DNA of 41,969 nt from IMG/VR virus record IMGVR_UViG_3300028864_000046, positions 1-41,969 of that record; one strand, written 5' to 3'. The notes under the pieces are model-generated. The model did no database searches, was not told the DNA's origin, and was given only the letters and a program-made list of their open reading frames with translations. Both the position numbers and the translations under genes were made by a program. This DNA comes from a virus. Shown one piece after another: positions 23,788 through 33,065 of this stretch; positions within the stretch are counted from its first letter, which is position 1, and every line of letters begins with the position of its first letter.

Positions 23788-24240
23788 ATGCAAAACCAAA
23801 CTCCAAAGCTAATTACCGAAGCCGAATTTAATCTTAAAGTAAGAGGCTGGACAATTAATGTTCGGGGTAGGATATCTTCCAATGCTCCAATTAGTGCCGA
23901 AAAACAGTGGGGAAAAAGAACTTCTAAAAAACTAGCTCAGTCGGTTATGTACCGGCTTAAAATGGAATTTGGCGCTACTTCTCGCATTCGCTATGAATTT
24001 GAACGACATGGTATATTCTATCATTATGGCGTTGGACGTGGATATATACGTGAAGGTAATGCCGTTGTACGAACTGCTAAGTCTGTATCCGCAAAAAATA
24101 GAACTCCAAACGATTGGTTTGATGTGGAAATTCGCCAGGGCTTGAATCAATTGGCTGATATTACTCAGGAGTTTTACGGCGACTTGGCCATGAAGCAAGT
24201 ACTTTCAAAAATTGATAAATTTTTAATCCAAAAAACCTAA
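23788..24240 (+). CDS. Hypothetical tail/neck protein before tape measure
   Basis: A 150-residue basic protein. Reading from ATG 23731 would translate the late-promoter box, as at 4905, so the start is set at ATG 23788, 14 nt after the predicted transcription start. Residues 20-35 are beta-like; the middle has aromatic-basic sequence (RYEFERHGIFYHYGVGRGYIREG) followed by a C-terminal helix. Position immediately before the tape measure fits a tail-completion or tail-terminator protein; no family signature is visible. Confidence 0.5.
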   Translation: MQNQTPKLITEAEFNLKVRGWTINVRGRISSNAPISAEKQWGKRTSKKLAQSVMYRLKMEFGATSRIRYEFERHGIFYHYGVGRGYIREGNAVVRTAKSVSAKNRTPNDWFDVEIRQGLNQLADITQEFYGDLAMKQVLSKIDKFLIQKT

Positions 24241-24244
24241 CCAT

Positions 24245-27200
24245 ATGTCTGATAAAGTTGCAAAAAGAGGTGTGTCGATTTATATCGACGGCAAAGAAGT
24301 GGTTAATTCCGTGAAGAGTATTGCCGGTGAAATGAAAAAGCTCCAGAATGAGCAGGCTAAAATGACTATGGGTGCTGATGATTACATTGCTCATGGGAAA
24401 AAAATAGCTTATTTGGACTCTTTGCTTCAGGAACATAAGCAAACCCAGAAAGAAATTGCGAAAGAGTATGCTAATATGCAGAAAGCCTCTGATTCTTTTT
24501 CGAAAAATGCTGAAAGCGGAATATCCAAAACCGCCAACATGATGAATAAGTACTTTGCGATGTTTACTACTGCGTTGACATTCATAACCGGGCTTACTTT
24601 AGGTCTGAAAAAATTCATGGATGAGCGCAATAAATTGGAAGATTCTAAATTGGATCTGCAAGCATTAACCGGACTTGATGATAAGAGTGTAAATAAATTG
24701 GAAGGTTGGGCAAAACAAATGGCTTCGAGTCCATTAGAAGGCACTACTATCCGAATAAAAGCTTCAGCTTCCGAAATAATGGAAGCTTATAAGTTGGTTG
24801 GATCCGCTAAGCCTGAATTATTGAAAAATGCTGAAGCGCTGAACGAAGTAACCAAACAATCAATGATTTTGGCTCAAGCTGCCGGCATGCCATTGGCCGA
24901 TGCTGTACATGGTACTGTAATTGCTTTAAATCAATATAGTGCCGGTGCTGAAGAAGCTGCAAAATATGTGAATATACTTGCTGCCGGTTCTCAAGCCGGT
25001 GCTCAGGAAGTTCCGTATATTGCCGAAGCTCTTGTGAAGTTTGGAGCTGTGGCCAAATTGGCTAACGTGCCATTTGCGCAATCAGTGGCACTTATCGAGG
25101 CTATTGGCGAAAAAGGTTTTCAGGCTGAAGTAGCCGGTACAGGGATAAAAACATTCTTCACCAAATTACTGCAGGGAGCTGACGAAACTAATCCGGCTGT
25201 TGTTGGAATGAGTACCGCTCTTGATAACCTGAATGCAAAATTCTCAAATAAGGGTGGATTTGCCGAAATGACCAAATTATTCGGTCAAGATAACGTTGTC
25301 ATTGCTCAAACACTCATTGACCAACGTGCTAAATTCAATGACCTTACTACAGCAGTTACCGGAACTAATACGGCTATAGATCAGGCAACCATTACCAGTA
25401 AAGCTATGAATACAAAAATGGCTCAGGCGCAAAATCAATTTATGATATTGGGTATGGAACTGGTTCAGAACCTGAATCCGGCAGTACTTAAAGCTACTAA
25501 CCTTGGTAATGCATTTTTGAAATTCATTGTTACACTTCCCAAATGGTTAAATGAGAATAAAGGATTGATTATCTCGTTAGCCGGTGCGCTTGGAACTTAT
25601 GCCATGTGGCTTGGAGTGATCACATTGGCCGAACGAAAGAATACGATTGAAAAATCAATTTCTCTTGGATTGACCAAAGCAAGAATTATCGCTGATTTAG
25701 CATGGTGCGCTGTTCAGCAGACAATGGCAGGAAATTTTAAAACTGCCGGTAAGGCTATGAAGGCACTCAATGTTGAAATGGGTTTAAACCCTTATGTTGC
25801 TTTAGGTGTTGCCATTGCTGCCGTAACAGTTGCATTGTATAAGTTGGCTACAGCTCAATCTACAGCTCAAAAAGCTTATCGAGAATATAATGTTCAATCG
25901 GCAATTGAAACAACAAATGCGAATCAACTTTTTGAAGCTGCTAAAAAGAATCTCGGGAATAAAGAGGAACATAAAAAGTTAATTGATAAAATAAACTCTG
26001 TTTATGGCGAATACATTGGCTATCAGTTGACTGAAAAATCAAACTTAGACGAAATTTCAAGAGCGCAATTGAATGTCAATTCGGCTCTTCGTGATAAAAT
26101 TGCTATCCAAACTAAAGAACAATTTAAGGGAGATGTGACTAAAAAATATGTTACTCAGCAAGTAGATTTGGCCGATAAGCTTAGGAGTGATATGGCGACA
26201 TTTAAAGGCGATGACGTTGCCGGAGTATTCAAGGAGGAAATTGATAAGATACTTCAAGAGAATGCAGGAAACCTTGAGAAAGGTTATAAATTGGCCAGTG
26301 AAAAATTGAAAAATCAAATGGGTAATGATCTTCGCCCTGGGCAACTAATTACTTTGCGCGAATATGCTGTGTCAGTTTCCAAAATGAATAATGAATTGTC
26401 TGACATTGATAAAAAATTTCAAGGTTTTGAGGCTAAAATAGATTTAGTAATATATGATCCTACTAAAAAATCTATCCAACCGAAAGAAGGTGATGTTTCG
26501 CCCGATGGTACTATGATCTACAAAAGCGGTAAATGGGTAGCGAAAACAAATAACTTTGGTCCTGGTGGTGATGACAAAGCTGCAGCTCAAAAAAAGAAAG
26601 TAGATGAGGCAATGAAAGCACTTGAAATTCAAAATTTAAAGGATATTGCTGCTATCAAAAAACGCTACATAGATGGTGACATTGCATTTGAATATGACTA
26701 CAATGAAACTTTATTGGATCAACAAGATAAGTACGATTCACAGAGAAAGAAAAAGCTTCAGGAGTTATTGAAAACTGTTTCGGATCCCGGCGTAAAATTG
26801 GAGATGAATAACCAGATTGCCGAAATTGATAAGAAAGCGCTCGATAGGCAGATTGAACAAAATAATAAGATAAAAAAGATACTACTCGATGCCGATCCTA
26901 TAAAAGCAGAAAATCAGGCGTATGATAACCGATTGCGTGAACTGGGCTTATTTGGAGTAAAAAAAGAAAACATGACGGCAGATCAGTTGGAAACTTTACG
27001 CGTACTAGAGGAGCAACATAACGCAACTCTGAGTAAATTATCTACAAAACAGGCATTAATTGATTTAAAGCAGCTTGACAAAGATCAGCAAGATGCTGAG
27101 AAATTAGCCGCTGAAGATAGAGCTTCCGGCATATTGAATGAACAGCAGTATAAGGATAAATTATTGGCAATAGAAATTGAATTTTTGAAAAAGAAACTTA

Positions 27201-28333
27201 TAATTCAAGGTTTATCGGCTGATGAGGCTGATAAAATAGCCAAACAATTAACCGGAAAACTACTTACTGAAGCTGATAAATCGGCTCAAGAACTATTATC
27301 TTTCAAAGATAAATACGGACTTGATGAATTAGATCGGTTTAAATCGCAAAAAGAACTTGAATTAAAATTACTTCAAGAATATATTGATAAAGGACTTATT
27401 TCGGAAAAAGAGGCTGTAAAGGTTAGAGCAGTACTTGCATCGGAGGAATTTAGAGCGAAAACTAAAAACTTCTACGATTCTGCTGAGGCAATGAGCCGAA
27501 TTACCGGTGATTTTTCAAATGCATTTCAAGGATTTCAGCAAGCTGAAGAAAAATCTATTGAAACTAAATATCAGAAGCAAATTGATGCTGCCGCCAAAGC
27601 CGGAAAAGATACCACCAAAATAGAGGAGCAAAAAAACAAAGAGTTGGCAGCTCTTAGGGCTAAAAATGCCGATGCTATGTTTGCTGTTCAGGTTGCTGGT
27701 ATCATTGCCTCTACTGCAGCTGCTGCTATAGATTCTTATGCAAATGCTGTGAAAATACCTTATGCGGGTTTAGTTTTAGCTCCAATTGCTGCTGCAGCTG
27801 CAGTGGCTTATGGAGCGTCTCAAATCGTCGTAGCCAATTCAGCTCGCGAATCTGCAAAGGAAGGTTATTACGATGGTGGTTGGCACCGACCTGAAGGTTT
27901 CACCGGTGGAGATAATCCGCGCGAAATCCGAGGTCGTTTCCCTGACGGTCAGCCGTACCATGGTGATGAATTTATTGCAAATCATCATACTACTCGCAAT
28001 CCCAACGTTGTGCCGGTCCTGGATTTATTTGATGAGGCTCAAAAAAATGGAACTGCTTCATCGCTTTCAAAGGCTGACATATCTCGTGCGCTGCGCCTGT
28101 CTCCTAGTGGCTATTACGATGGCGGTTTCAGACCCTCTGGAAGCAATAATGCTCAGTCTGTCGATAAAACTCCTACCGCTGAATACATGATGGCTGTAGT
28201 TGCAGCCGTGAATCGGTTAAATGACCATTTAGATAATGGTATAGAAACTAATTTGAGTATTTCAGGCGAAAAAGGGGTTGCAAATCAATTAAAGAAGTAT
28301 AATTCATTAATTTCAAATTCAAAAAGAGGATGA
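24245..28333 (+). CDS. Tail tape measure protein (TP901-like)
   Basis: A 1362-residue protein, by far the longest in the tail module. Residues 150-400 match the TP901-type core, with alanine/glycine-rich helices including AAGMPLADAVHGTVIALNQY and the TGIKTFFTKLLQG segment. Hydrophobic segments lie near 435-460, 505-530 and 1170-1210. Residues 720-1140 are charged coiled coil. The C-terminus has the glycine- and aromatic-rich motif YYDGGWHRPEGFTGG and a repeat of YYDGGF. It sets tail length and enters the cell with DNA. Its stop overlaps the next start (ATGA). Confidence 0.85.
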   Translation: MSDKVAKRGVSIYIDGKEVVNSVKSIAGEMKKLQNEQAKMTMGADDYIAHGKKIAYLDSLLQEHKQTQKEIAKEYANMQKASDSFSKNAESGISKTANMMNKYFAMFTTALTFITGLTLGLKKFMDERNKLEDSKLDLQALTGLDDKSVNKLEGWAKQMASSPLEGTTIRIKASASEIMEAYKLVGSAKPELLKNAEALNEVTKQSMILAQAAGMPLADAVHGTVIALNQYSAGAEEAAKYVNILAAGSQAGAQEVPYIAEALVKFGAVAKLANVPFAQSVALIEAIGEKGFQAEVAGTGIKTFFTKLLQGADETNPAVVGMSTALDNLNAKFSNKGGFAEMTKLFGQDNVVIAQTLIDQRAKFNDLTTAVTGTNTAIDQATITSKAMNTKMAQAQNQFMILGMELVQNLNPAVLKATNLGNAFLKFIVTLPKWLNENKGLIISLAGALGTYAMWLGVITLAERKNTIEKSISLGLTKARIIADLAWCAVQQTMAGNFKTAGKAMKALNVEMGLNPYVALGVAIAAVTVALYKLATAQSTAQKAYREYNVQSAIETTNANQLFEAAKKNLGNKEEHKKLIDKINSVYGEYIGYQLTEKSNLDEISRAQLNVNSALRDKIAIQTKEQFKGDVTKKYVTQQVDLADKLRSDMATFKGDDVAGVFKEEIDKILQENAGNLEKGYKLASEKLKNQMGNDLRPGQLITLREYAVSVSKMNNELSDIDKKFQGFEAKIDLVIYDPTKKSIQPKEGDVSPDGTMIYKSGKWVAKTNNFGPGGDDKAAAQKKKVDEAMKALEIQNLKDIAAIKKRYIDGDIAFEYDYNETLLDQQDKYDSQRKKKLQELLKTVSDPGVKLEMNNQIAEIDKKALDRQIEQNNKIKKILLDADPIKAENQAYDNRLRELGLFGVKKENMTADQLETLRVLEEQHNATLSKLSTKQALIDLKQLDKDQQDAEKLAAEDRASGILNEQQYKDKLLAIEIEFLKKKLIIQGLSADEADKIAKQLTGKLLTEADKSAQELLSFKDKYGLDELDRFKSQKELELKLLQEYIDKGLISEKEAVKVRAVLASEEFRAKTKNFYDSAEAMSRITGDFSNAFQGFQQAEEKSIETKYQKQIDAAAKAGKDTTKIEEQKNKELAALRAKNADAMFAVQVAGIIASTAAAAIDSYANAVKIPYAGLVLAPIAAAAAVAYGASQIVVANSARESAKEGYYDGGWHRPEGFTGGDNPREIRGRFPDGQPYHGDEFIANHHTTRNPNVVPVLDLFDEAQKNGTASSLSKADISRALRLSPSGYYDGGFRPSGSNNAQSVDKTPTAEYMMAVVAAVNRLNDHLDNGIETNLSISGEKGVANQLKKYNSLISNSKRG

Positions 28334-30516
28334 TAAAATTTTTTGTTCAAAATAAAGAAGTAATACTTCCAGCAGATTTTTCGTTCACAATGGTTGAAAA
28401 TAATCCGGAGATAAATAACGAGGGTGAGTTTACGTTGGATATGAAGGTATCGCTTAAATGTACTCAAAATATAATTGCATTTAAGTTCTTAAATAGAACC
28501 AATAAGCAAGATATTGAGCAAAAGACTGATGCTTATATGTCGGAAGATGGTCAATTGTTTTTGGGCACAATCAGAATTACTGATAATACAAATTCCGAGG
28601 TTACATTTCAATTTTTATCCGGCAATTCAGAACTTAACTATTTAATTAAGAACAAAAAGAAAATATATGAATTAGAAGGCTGGGGCACAGAATCGGCAAT
28701 TGATTTCAATAGAGCTGTGTTGTCGTTACAGCAGACTGGTTATATATGGGAGATAACTGTGGGAGCTAATTTGGTAAGAAATAGTAAATTAATATCTAAT
28801 AATTACCTTCCAACCTGGGACACAATATACCGATCAGTATCACTCGAAAGCGGAAAAACTTACACCCTTTCTATCACCGGACGTTCTACCGAAACCGGAT
28901 TTACCGGTAAATTAGATGTAGGTATAAAAAATAGTAATAATACCGTAACTGTTTTGCCTGTAAATACTTATTCATTTGCTGACGCTGCACATGCAACTAC
29001 GGTTACAGTCACATTTACTTCAAATGTGACAGATGCTAACTGTAATATTTCTTTGGTACGTTATAGTTTAGATCCTGGACATATTTCATTGATTTCAATA
29101 AAAGTAGAAGAAGGAAGTGTTGCTACTGCATGGTGTCACAACGTGCAAGATATATGCACATTTGTTTGTGCTCCCATAAAAGTATCAGATGATATTGTAA
29201 ATGACTTTGAATTCAACATAGCAACTTCGGGAGAATACTTTGATGATGGATTTAGATTTGACCGTATCACCGGAAAAACAATAATGCAGCCCTATTTACT
29301 TTATTATATCAATAGACTTCCTGCATTGTTAGACTATACGTTAAAATATAATGTATTGAACTATGATTTAAGAGCGAAATTAATCTATTTGGTCAATGCT
29401 ACGGAATCGCTTAACTACGCTGATGCATTGCCAAATATGACGGTTTCGGAATTTATAACGGCAATCGAGAATTTTTTCAATGTATCTTTTATTGTCGATT
29501 CTAAAGATAAAAGTATTTCTATCAATAATTTTCAATCTAGTTTTGAATCCAAAAAAACAGTTAATTTAAGTGGTGTTTTAGATGATTACAATCGTGAATT
29601 TACAGAAGATGACACTTCGTTAAAATTTGGATTTACAAAATTAAGTTACGATGTTCCAAGTTCTAAATATTTTGATTATCAAAAATTATCAGATGCAATT
29701 ATTTCTAAATGTGAAGTATTAAATTTTGAGTATTTTGAAAAACTATATACTTATGTGGCTTCACATTTATTGGTTGATAAATATAAAATATATAGGGATT
29801 TAGACAAAAATGAGGATTATATTTCTTGCGCTGAACCTAGTTTTAATTTATTTAATCAAAAAATTGACGATGACCGGCATGTTACATTGGTCAATAAATT
29901 TGCATCCGTTGGCAGTTCTGATGAAAATGAATTAATTTTTAAAATAGTTCCTGCTCAAATAGATGCTATAAATAAAACATTATACTACGGTGATCCTGTA
30001 TATGCTGATTATATTTGCTTTTATCAGATTCCTAAAAGCAGCAATTCATATAGTATCATTGAAGATCTAGGATTGACCTCGTCGATTGAAATTGGTTTAA
30101 AAGAAGCAACCAGATTATCAAATCTTGAAGTTTCGTTATTTATGGGTTTAACTGATATTCTGGCACATTATTTCACAGTACCGTACCCATTTTCATATTC
30201 GGATCTAAATCCTGAATTTGGGAAAGATGCTGCTCTCACTTATACCGAGTTTGAAAGATGGAGATTTGATAAATATATTCCGAATGCACTTACAACGCTG
30301 AAATTAATCGGAGATAAAGGAATTATAGCAGACTATCACCAACAATCAATCATTGACATGAGAAAAGTATATACTTATGATTTAATTGACACACCGGAAG
30401 TTAGTGCAAGAAATGCTTTTATGATTAATGGATTAAAATATATCCCTATATCGCTTGAGCGGGTAAAAAAGAGGGTGAAAGGTACGGTAAAAGGTAAGTT
30501 TTACCGGATGGTTTGA
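28330..30516 (+). CDS. Tail/baseplate protein with inserted CBM-like domain
   Basis: A 728-residue protein, translationally coupled to the tape measure, as expected for distal-tail or baseplate hub proteins. Residues 1-140 and 275-728 form the likely baseplate scaffold. Residues 146-269 look like an inserted beta-sandwich carbohydrate-binding module: NLVRNSKL at the start, LESGKTYTLSITGRS in the middle and the closing strand GHISLISIKVEEGSVATAW. That is the layout of CBM4/9-type jelly rolls. The insert ends where a phage-like strand resumes (ICTFVCAPIKV). It could add sugar binding at the tail tip. Confidence 0.65.
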   Translation: MIKFFVQNKEVILPADFSFTMVENNPEINNEGEFTLDMKVSLKCTQNIIAFKFLNRTNKQDIEQKTDAYMSEDGQLFLGTIRITDNTNSEVTFQFLSGNSELNYLIKNKKKIYELEGWGTESAIDFNRAVLSLQQTGYIWEITVGANLVRNSKLISNNYLPTWDTIYRSVSLESGKTYTLSITGRSTETGFTGKLDVGIKNSNNTVTVLPVNTYSFADAAHATTVTVTFTSNVTDANCNISLVRYSLDPGHISLISIKVEEGSVATAWCHNVQDICTFVCAPIKVSDDIVNDFEFNIATSGEYFDDGFRFDRITGKTIMQPYLLYYINRLPALLDYTLKYNVLNYDLRAKLIYLVNATESLNYADALPNMTVSEFITAIENFFNVSFIVDSKDKSISINNFQSSFESKKTVNLSGVLDDYNREFTEDDTSLKFGFTKLSYDVPSSKYFDYQKLSDAIISKCEVLNFEYFEKLYTYVASHLLVDKYKIYRDLDKNEDYISCAEPSFNLFNQKIDDDRHVTLVNKFASVGSSDENELIFKIVPAQIDAINKTLYYGDPVYADYICFYQIPKSSNSYSIIEDLGLTSSIEIGLKEATRLSNLEVSLFMGLTDILAHYFTVPYPFSYSDLNPEFGKDAALTYTEFERWRFDKYIPNALTTLKLIGDKGIIADYHQQSIIDMRKVYTYDLIDTPEVSARNAFMINGLKYIPISLERVKKRVKGTVKGKFYRMV

Positions 30517-30529
30517 AAATGGTTTTTCA

Positions 30530-30560
30530 AACGCATGGTCTGTAAAGATCAGGCGTTTTT
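30530..30560 (+). terminator. Terminator of the tail operon (TGTAAA loop)
   Basis: AACGCATGGTC (30530-30540) pairs with GATCAGGCGTT (30547-30557), one mismatch and one G-U, around TGTAAA, followed by TTTTT. It is an eroded copy of the hairpin at 23691 and stands between the rightward tail operon and the leftward integrase. Confidence 0.7.
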
Positions 30561-30563
30561 TGT

Positions 30564-30596
30564 AAGTTCAAAAGTTCAAAAGTTCCAAAGTTCGGC
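30564..30596. repeat. AAGTTCAAA tandem repeat
   Basis: Three to four tandem, slightly varied copies of AAGTTCAAA at 30564-30596, between convergent genes. Such short tandem repeats are common between genes in Bacteroidota chromosomes and suggest host-derived sequence at this junction. Confidence 0.55.
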
Positions 30597-30610
30597 TAAA
30601 TTCTACGTTG

Positions 30611-31786
30611 TTATACCTTGAATTTATTGAAGCAATCAATTCCACGCTGTTTTTTGCTCTCAAGAACATGAGCATAAATCAAAGTGTCTTTAATATCCGA
30701 ATGTCCCAAAATATCTTTCAGTGAGTTTAGATCACTATTTTCAGACAGGTGATAAGTAGCAAAAGTGTGACGGCCTGTTTTATGGGTTATTTTCTTGTTT
30801 ATTTCGGCTATAGTGGCTATTTCTTTCAAATACCGATTCATTGTTTGCTCTGCCGGAAGATTTTCGAATATCAGACCTTTCTTTCTATTCCCGACGATGT
30901 TGTGTACCAAGTTACGCAATGGCTTTGATACCGGCACTGTAATTAGTTCAGGTTTGCTATTTCGGGTTTTCATCCGCCAATAACCAAAGGAAGTATCTGT
31001 AAATTGCTCCAGTGTCATTTTTTTTGCATCACCAATGTGTTGCGAACCAAAGCACATAAATAAGAATACCTGTAAGGTTTTATAATACTTCAGTTCTAAA
31101 TCGCCAACACGATATTGCTTGAGTAATGCTTGTAGTTCCGCTTCCTCCAGGTAGGTGTAATTTGGTTTTGTCCGTAAAATATGAAATTCGTCAAATGGAT
31201 TTTCGTCCATATAACCCGCCTTGTATGCTGCTTTCACATACTTTCTAATTATAGATAAGTTCTTATATGCTGTATTGTCATTATTCTTATTGTCTTTCCG
31301 CAAATAGGTATAATATGATGCAATAAAATCGAGGTCAATATCGTCGAAATGTAAATCGGGTGCAAATTCCTTCAGCTTTTTGAAAGTTGAAACATGAGTT
31401 TGCATGGTTGTATCTTCTATCATTCTCGATGCCTTTTTTCTTTGATCTTCATAAAAGGTATAGAAATTTTCAAAATCATCAGGTCTATTATATGATTTTA
31501 AAAAACCTGCTCGCGTGAGAACTTTGTTTTTAAGCCTATACTTAACAAATACGGAATTTATCCGGGATAAAATATTCCCAAGGATAAGATTCTTATCCGA
31601 TGCATCTTTATCCGATACTCTTACCTGTTGGGATTTTTCATTCCAATTTTTTACTTCACACAAAATTTTAGTAGAAAAATTCACCTTCTCTCTATTGACA
31701 TAGAATGAAACCCACACATAGCCGGATTTCTTTTCTTTGTTGTCACACCTTAAATATAGTTTTACGGTAATCATGGCGGTATACAT
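30611..31786 (-). CDS. int: Phage integrase (tyrosine recombinase, Bacteroidota type)
   Basis: A 391-residue protein. It has an N-terminal arm-binding-like beta region (residues 1-50), a SAM-like core-binding domain (about 105-200) and the catalytic domain. Visible catalytic positions are HKTGRHTF (Arg339, His340), LGH (His362) and Tyr371 in IYAHV. The first catalytic Arg, usually in a G-L-R-x-S-D context, is not evident; the segment reads CFGSQHIGDA, as in IntDOT-type enzymes where Arg I is replaced. An alternative start is the ATG four codons in (31774). It integrates and excises the phage; its gene faces the tail operon. Confidence 0.85.
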   Translation of the reverse strand: MYTAMITVKLYLRCDNKEKKSGYVWVSFYVNREKVNFSTKILCEVKNWNEKSQQVRVSDKDASDKNLILGNILSRINSVFVKYRLKNKVLTRAGFLKSYNRPDDFENFYTFYEDQRKKASRMIEDTTMQTHVSTFKKLKEFAPDLHFDDIDLDFIASYYTYLRKDNKNNDNTAYKNLSIIRKYVKAAYKAGYMDENPFDEFHILRTKPNYTYLEEAELQALLKQYRVGDLELKYYKTLQVFLFMCFGSQHIGDAKKMTLEQFTDTSFGYWRMKTRNSKPELITVPVSKPLRNLVHNIVGNRKKGLIFENLPAEQTMNRYLKEIATIAEINKKITHKTGRHTFATYHLSENSDLNSLKDILGHSDIKDTLIYAHVLESKKQRGIDCFNKFKV

Positions 31787-32061
31787 TTGTGTAGAACGGT
31801 CTACAATTTGTTGTTTAGTTCAATTAATTTTTCTATTAGGATTCGGTCGTAACTTGTTGAAATATACCTAAAATGCAAAAGCTCACAGTCTTTGCGACTG
31901 TGAGCTTTTGGGGGTAATGAGGTTCGTGGCGTACCACAACTCTTCCTTATTCATAGTCATTTATAAGTATTTGGTCTGCAATTGGTCTACATTTCAATGT
32001 TTTAAGAATGCTAGTTGAATTATAACTATCATTCTTAAGACAGGATAAAGAATCCACATTC
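31787..32061. promoter_or_regulatory. Integrase-repressor intergenic region with possible Int-binding repeats and terminators
   Basis: A 14-bp perfect hairpin, AAAAGCTCACAGTC/GACTGTGAGCTTTT, is at 31877-31909 and would terminate in both directions. A second hairpin at 32002-32038 (TTAAGAATG-x-TAGTT arms, one mismatch) follows the repressor gene on the minus strand. Three GGTCTRCA units occur at 31801, 31973 and 31984, one within TGTAGA/TCTACA at 31793-31808. Short repeats beside int are typical of recombinase arm sites, so attP may be here; the core is not identified. Confidence 0.5.
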
Positions 32062-32457
32062 TTACCCTGCGAGTGCATCCTTGACGGGTGCACTGACGTT
32101 TTTTAGACGCTCATTCTCTAATTTAGTTTCCATAAGATCTTTCTGACATTCATATAACAATTCCCATGGATTTACGTGTGCATTTGTTAATTCATACGTT
32201 TCGATAGGACTTGAAACTATTGAACTATTATCATTTTTTAACTCGTATACTTCGGGATAAGTGATAATATCAATTTCTCTTACACCTAGCTTTTCTGCAA
32301 TAATCGAAAGTTCGCTTAGCTTCAATTCTCGTTTTCCAGCCTCTAATTTTGAGTATGATCCGTCTGATATTCCTAATGCATCAGCCAAATCTTGCTGAAG
32401 CATTCTTTTTTTATCCCTAAGAATAAAAATGTTTTTGATAATTTGATTTGTGTCCAT
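32062..32457 (-). CDS. XRE-family repressor (CI-like)
   Basis: A 131-residue protein. Residues 8-62 form an XRE helix-turn-helix: LQQDLADALGISDGSYSKLEAG with recognition helix DGSYSKLEA, then KLSELSIIAEKLGV. The C-terminal 60 residues are a short linker plus coiled-coil helix (LLYECQKDLMETKLENERL), likely for dimerisation; there is no LexA-type peptidase. It is transcribed away from the early genes and shares with them the operator region 32458-32601, the standard arrangement of a lysogeny repressor. Confidence 0.8.
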   Translation of the reverse strand: MDTNQIIKNIFILRDKKRMLQQDLADALGISDGSYSKLEAGKRELKLSELSIIAEKLGVREIDIITYPEVYELKNDNSSIVSSPIETYELTNAHVNPWELLYECQKDLMETKLENERLKNVSAPVKDALAG

Positions 32458-32601
32458 TATTTAATTAATTGATTAACAATGCAATAGTTATTTATTTGTA
32501 TTAATCGAAAGATTTAACAGTAAATAATCGAGAAATGACTTGCATAAATCGAAAGTTAGTTCTACATTTGCAGAGTAATTATACAATAAACGTGTAAAGA
32601 T
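32458..32601. promoter_or_regulatory. Divergent operator/promoter region of the lysogeny switch
   Basis: Three direct copies of AATCGA(A/G)A(A/G) start at 32503, 32526 and 32547, spaced 23 and 21 nt, about two helical turns. The rightward promoter has TTG near 32540 and the -7 box TACATTTG at 32563-32570, with the third copy between them. Repressor bound there would block early transcription, which would start near 32577 ahead of the ATG at 32602. No clear leftward promoter was found. Confidence 0.6.
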
Positions 32602-32808
32602 ATGGAAAAGTTTAGAAATTTCATGGATTCGATGCCAAAAGGGCAATTTGATAATATTAAAAAGCAAGTGATAGATACTTGTATTATTACTGAAGATGTA
32701 TATAAAAATTGGTACTATGGTCGAACCAAAGTTCCGCCATTACATCAAAAAGTAATAGAAGAATTAGCTGGCGAAAAAGTTTTTTCAAATGAAATTAACC
32801 TTAAATAA
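32602..32808 (+). CDS. Small Cro-like HTH protein
   Basis: A 68-residue protein, first gene rightward of the operator. Residues 20-55 (IKKQVIDTCIITEDVYKNWYYGRTKVPP) have the layout of a short helix-turn-helix of the kind seen in early phage regulators in Bacteroidota, where an N-W-x-x-G-x-x-x-x-P-P turn follows the recognition helix. A Cro-like or activator role is inferred from position opposite the repressor. Confidence 0.6.
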   Translation: MEKFRNFMDSMPKGQFDNIKKQVIDTCIITEDVYKNWYYGRTKVPPLHQKVIEELAGEKVFSNEINLK

Positions 32809-32817
32809 TAGCTTAAT

Positions 32818-33057
32818 ATGCCAATTACCCGCACTGAGTTTGAAAATACTGTTGTTTTTGCATATAAAGGGAAAAAGCCCTATTTCTTTCTGATAGCAAA
32901 TGGTGAAGTAGTTTTTTTGTGCAACGATTTCAATAAACTGTTTTATAGCAGAGTTTCAGATATTACAAATCTCGGTTTTACTGCTCAACGTGACTTTTTT
33001 GGACAAAAGGTAGAACTGCGAATCAATTTTGCTGATTGCGAAAAAGTTGATCAATAA
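32818..33057 (+). CDS. Small hypothetical early protein
   Basis: A 79-residue protein with alternating aromatic and hydrophobic residues (VVFAYKGKKPYFFLIANGEVVFL), suggesting a small beta barrel or sheet. No cysteines are paired and no membrane span is clear. It starts 9 nt after the Cro-like gene and is followed by the structured non-coding region. The function is unknown. Confidence 0.5.
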   Translation: MPITRTEFENTVVFAYKGKKPYFFLIANGEVVFLCNDFNKLFYSRVSDITNLGFTAQRDFFGQKVELRINFADCEKVDQ

Positions 33058-33065
33058 TTAACCCC

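Noticed and set aside
30611-31786. Integron integrase (IntI) for the cassette array
   Set aside because: The protein is a Bacteroidota phage-type tyrosine recombinase; the extra IntI-specific helix region is not seen and it lies 8 kb away beside the repressor.
31860-31950. tRNA as attachment site
   Set aside because: The GGTTCGTGGC stretch looks a little like a T-arm, but no acceptor stem or anticodon arm can be drawn; the strong hairpin is a terminator.
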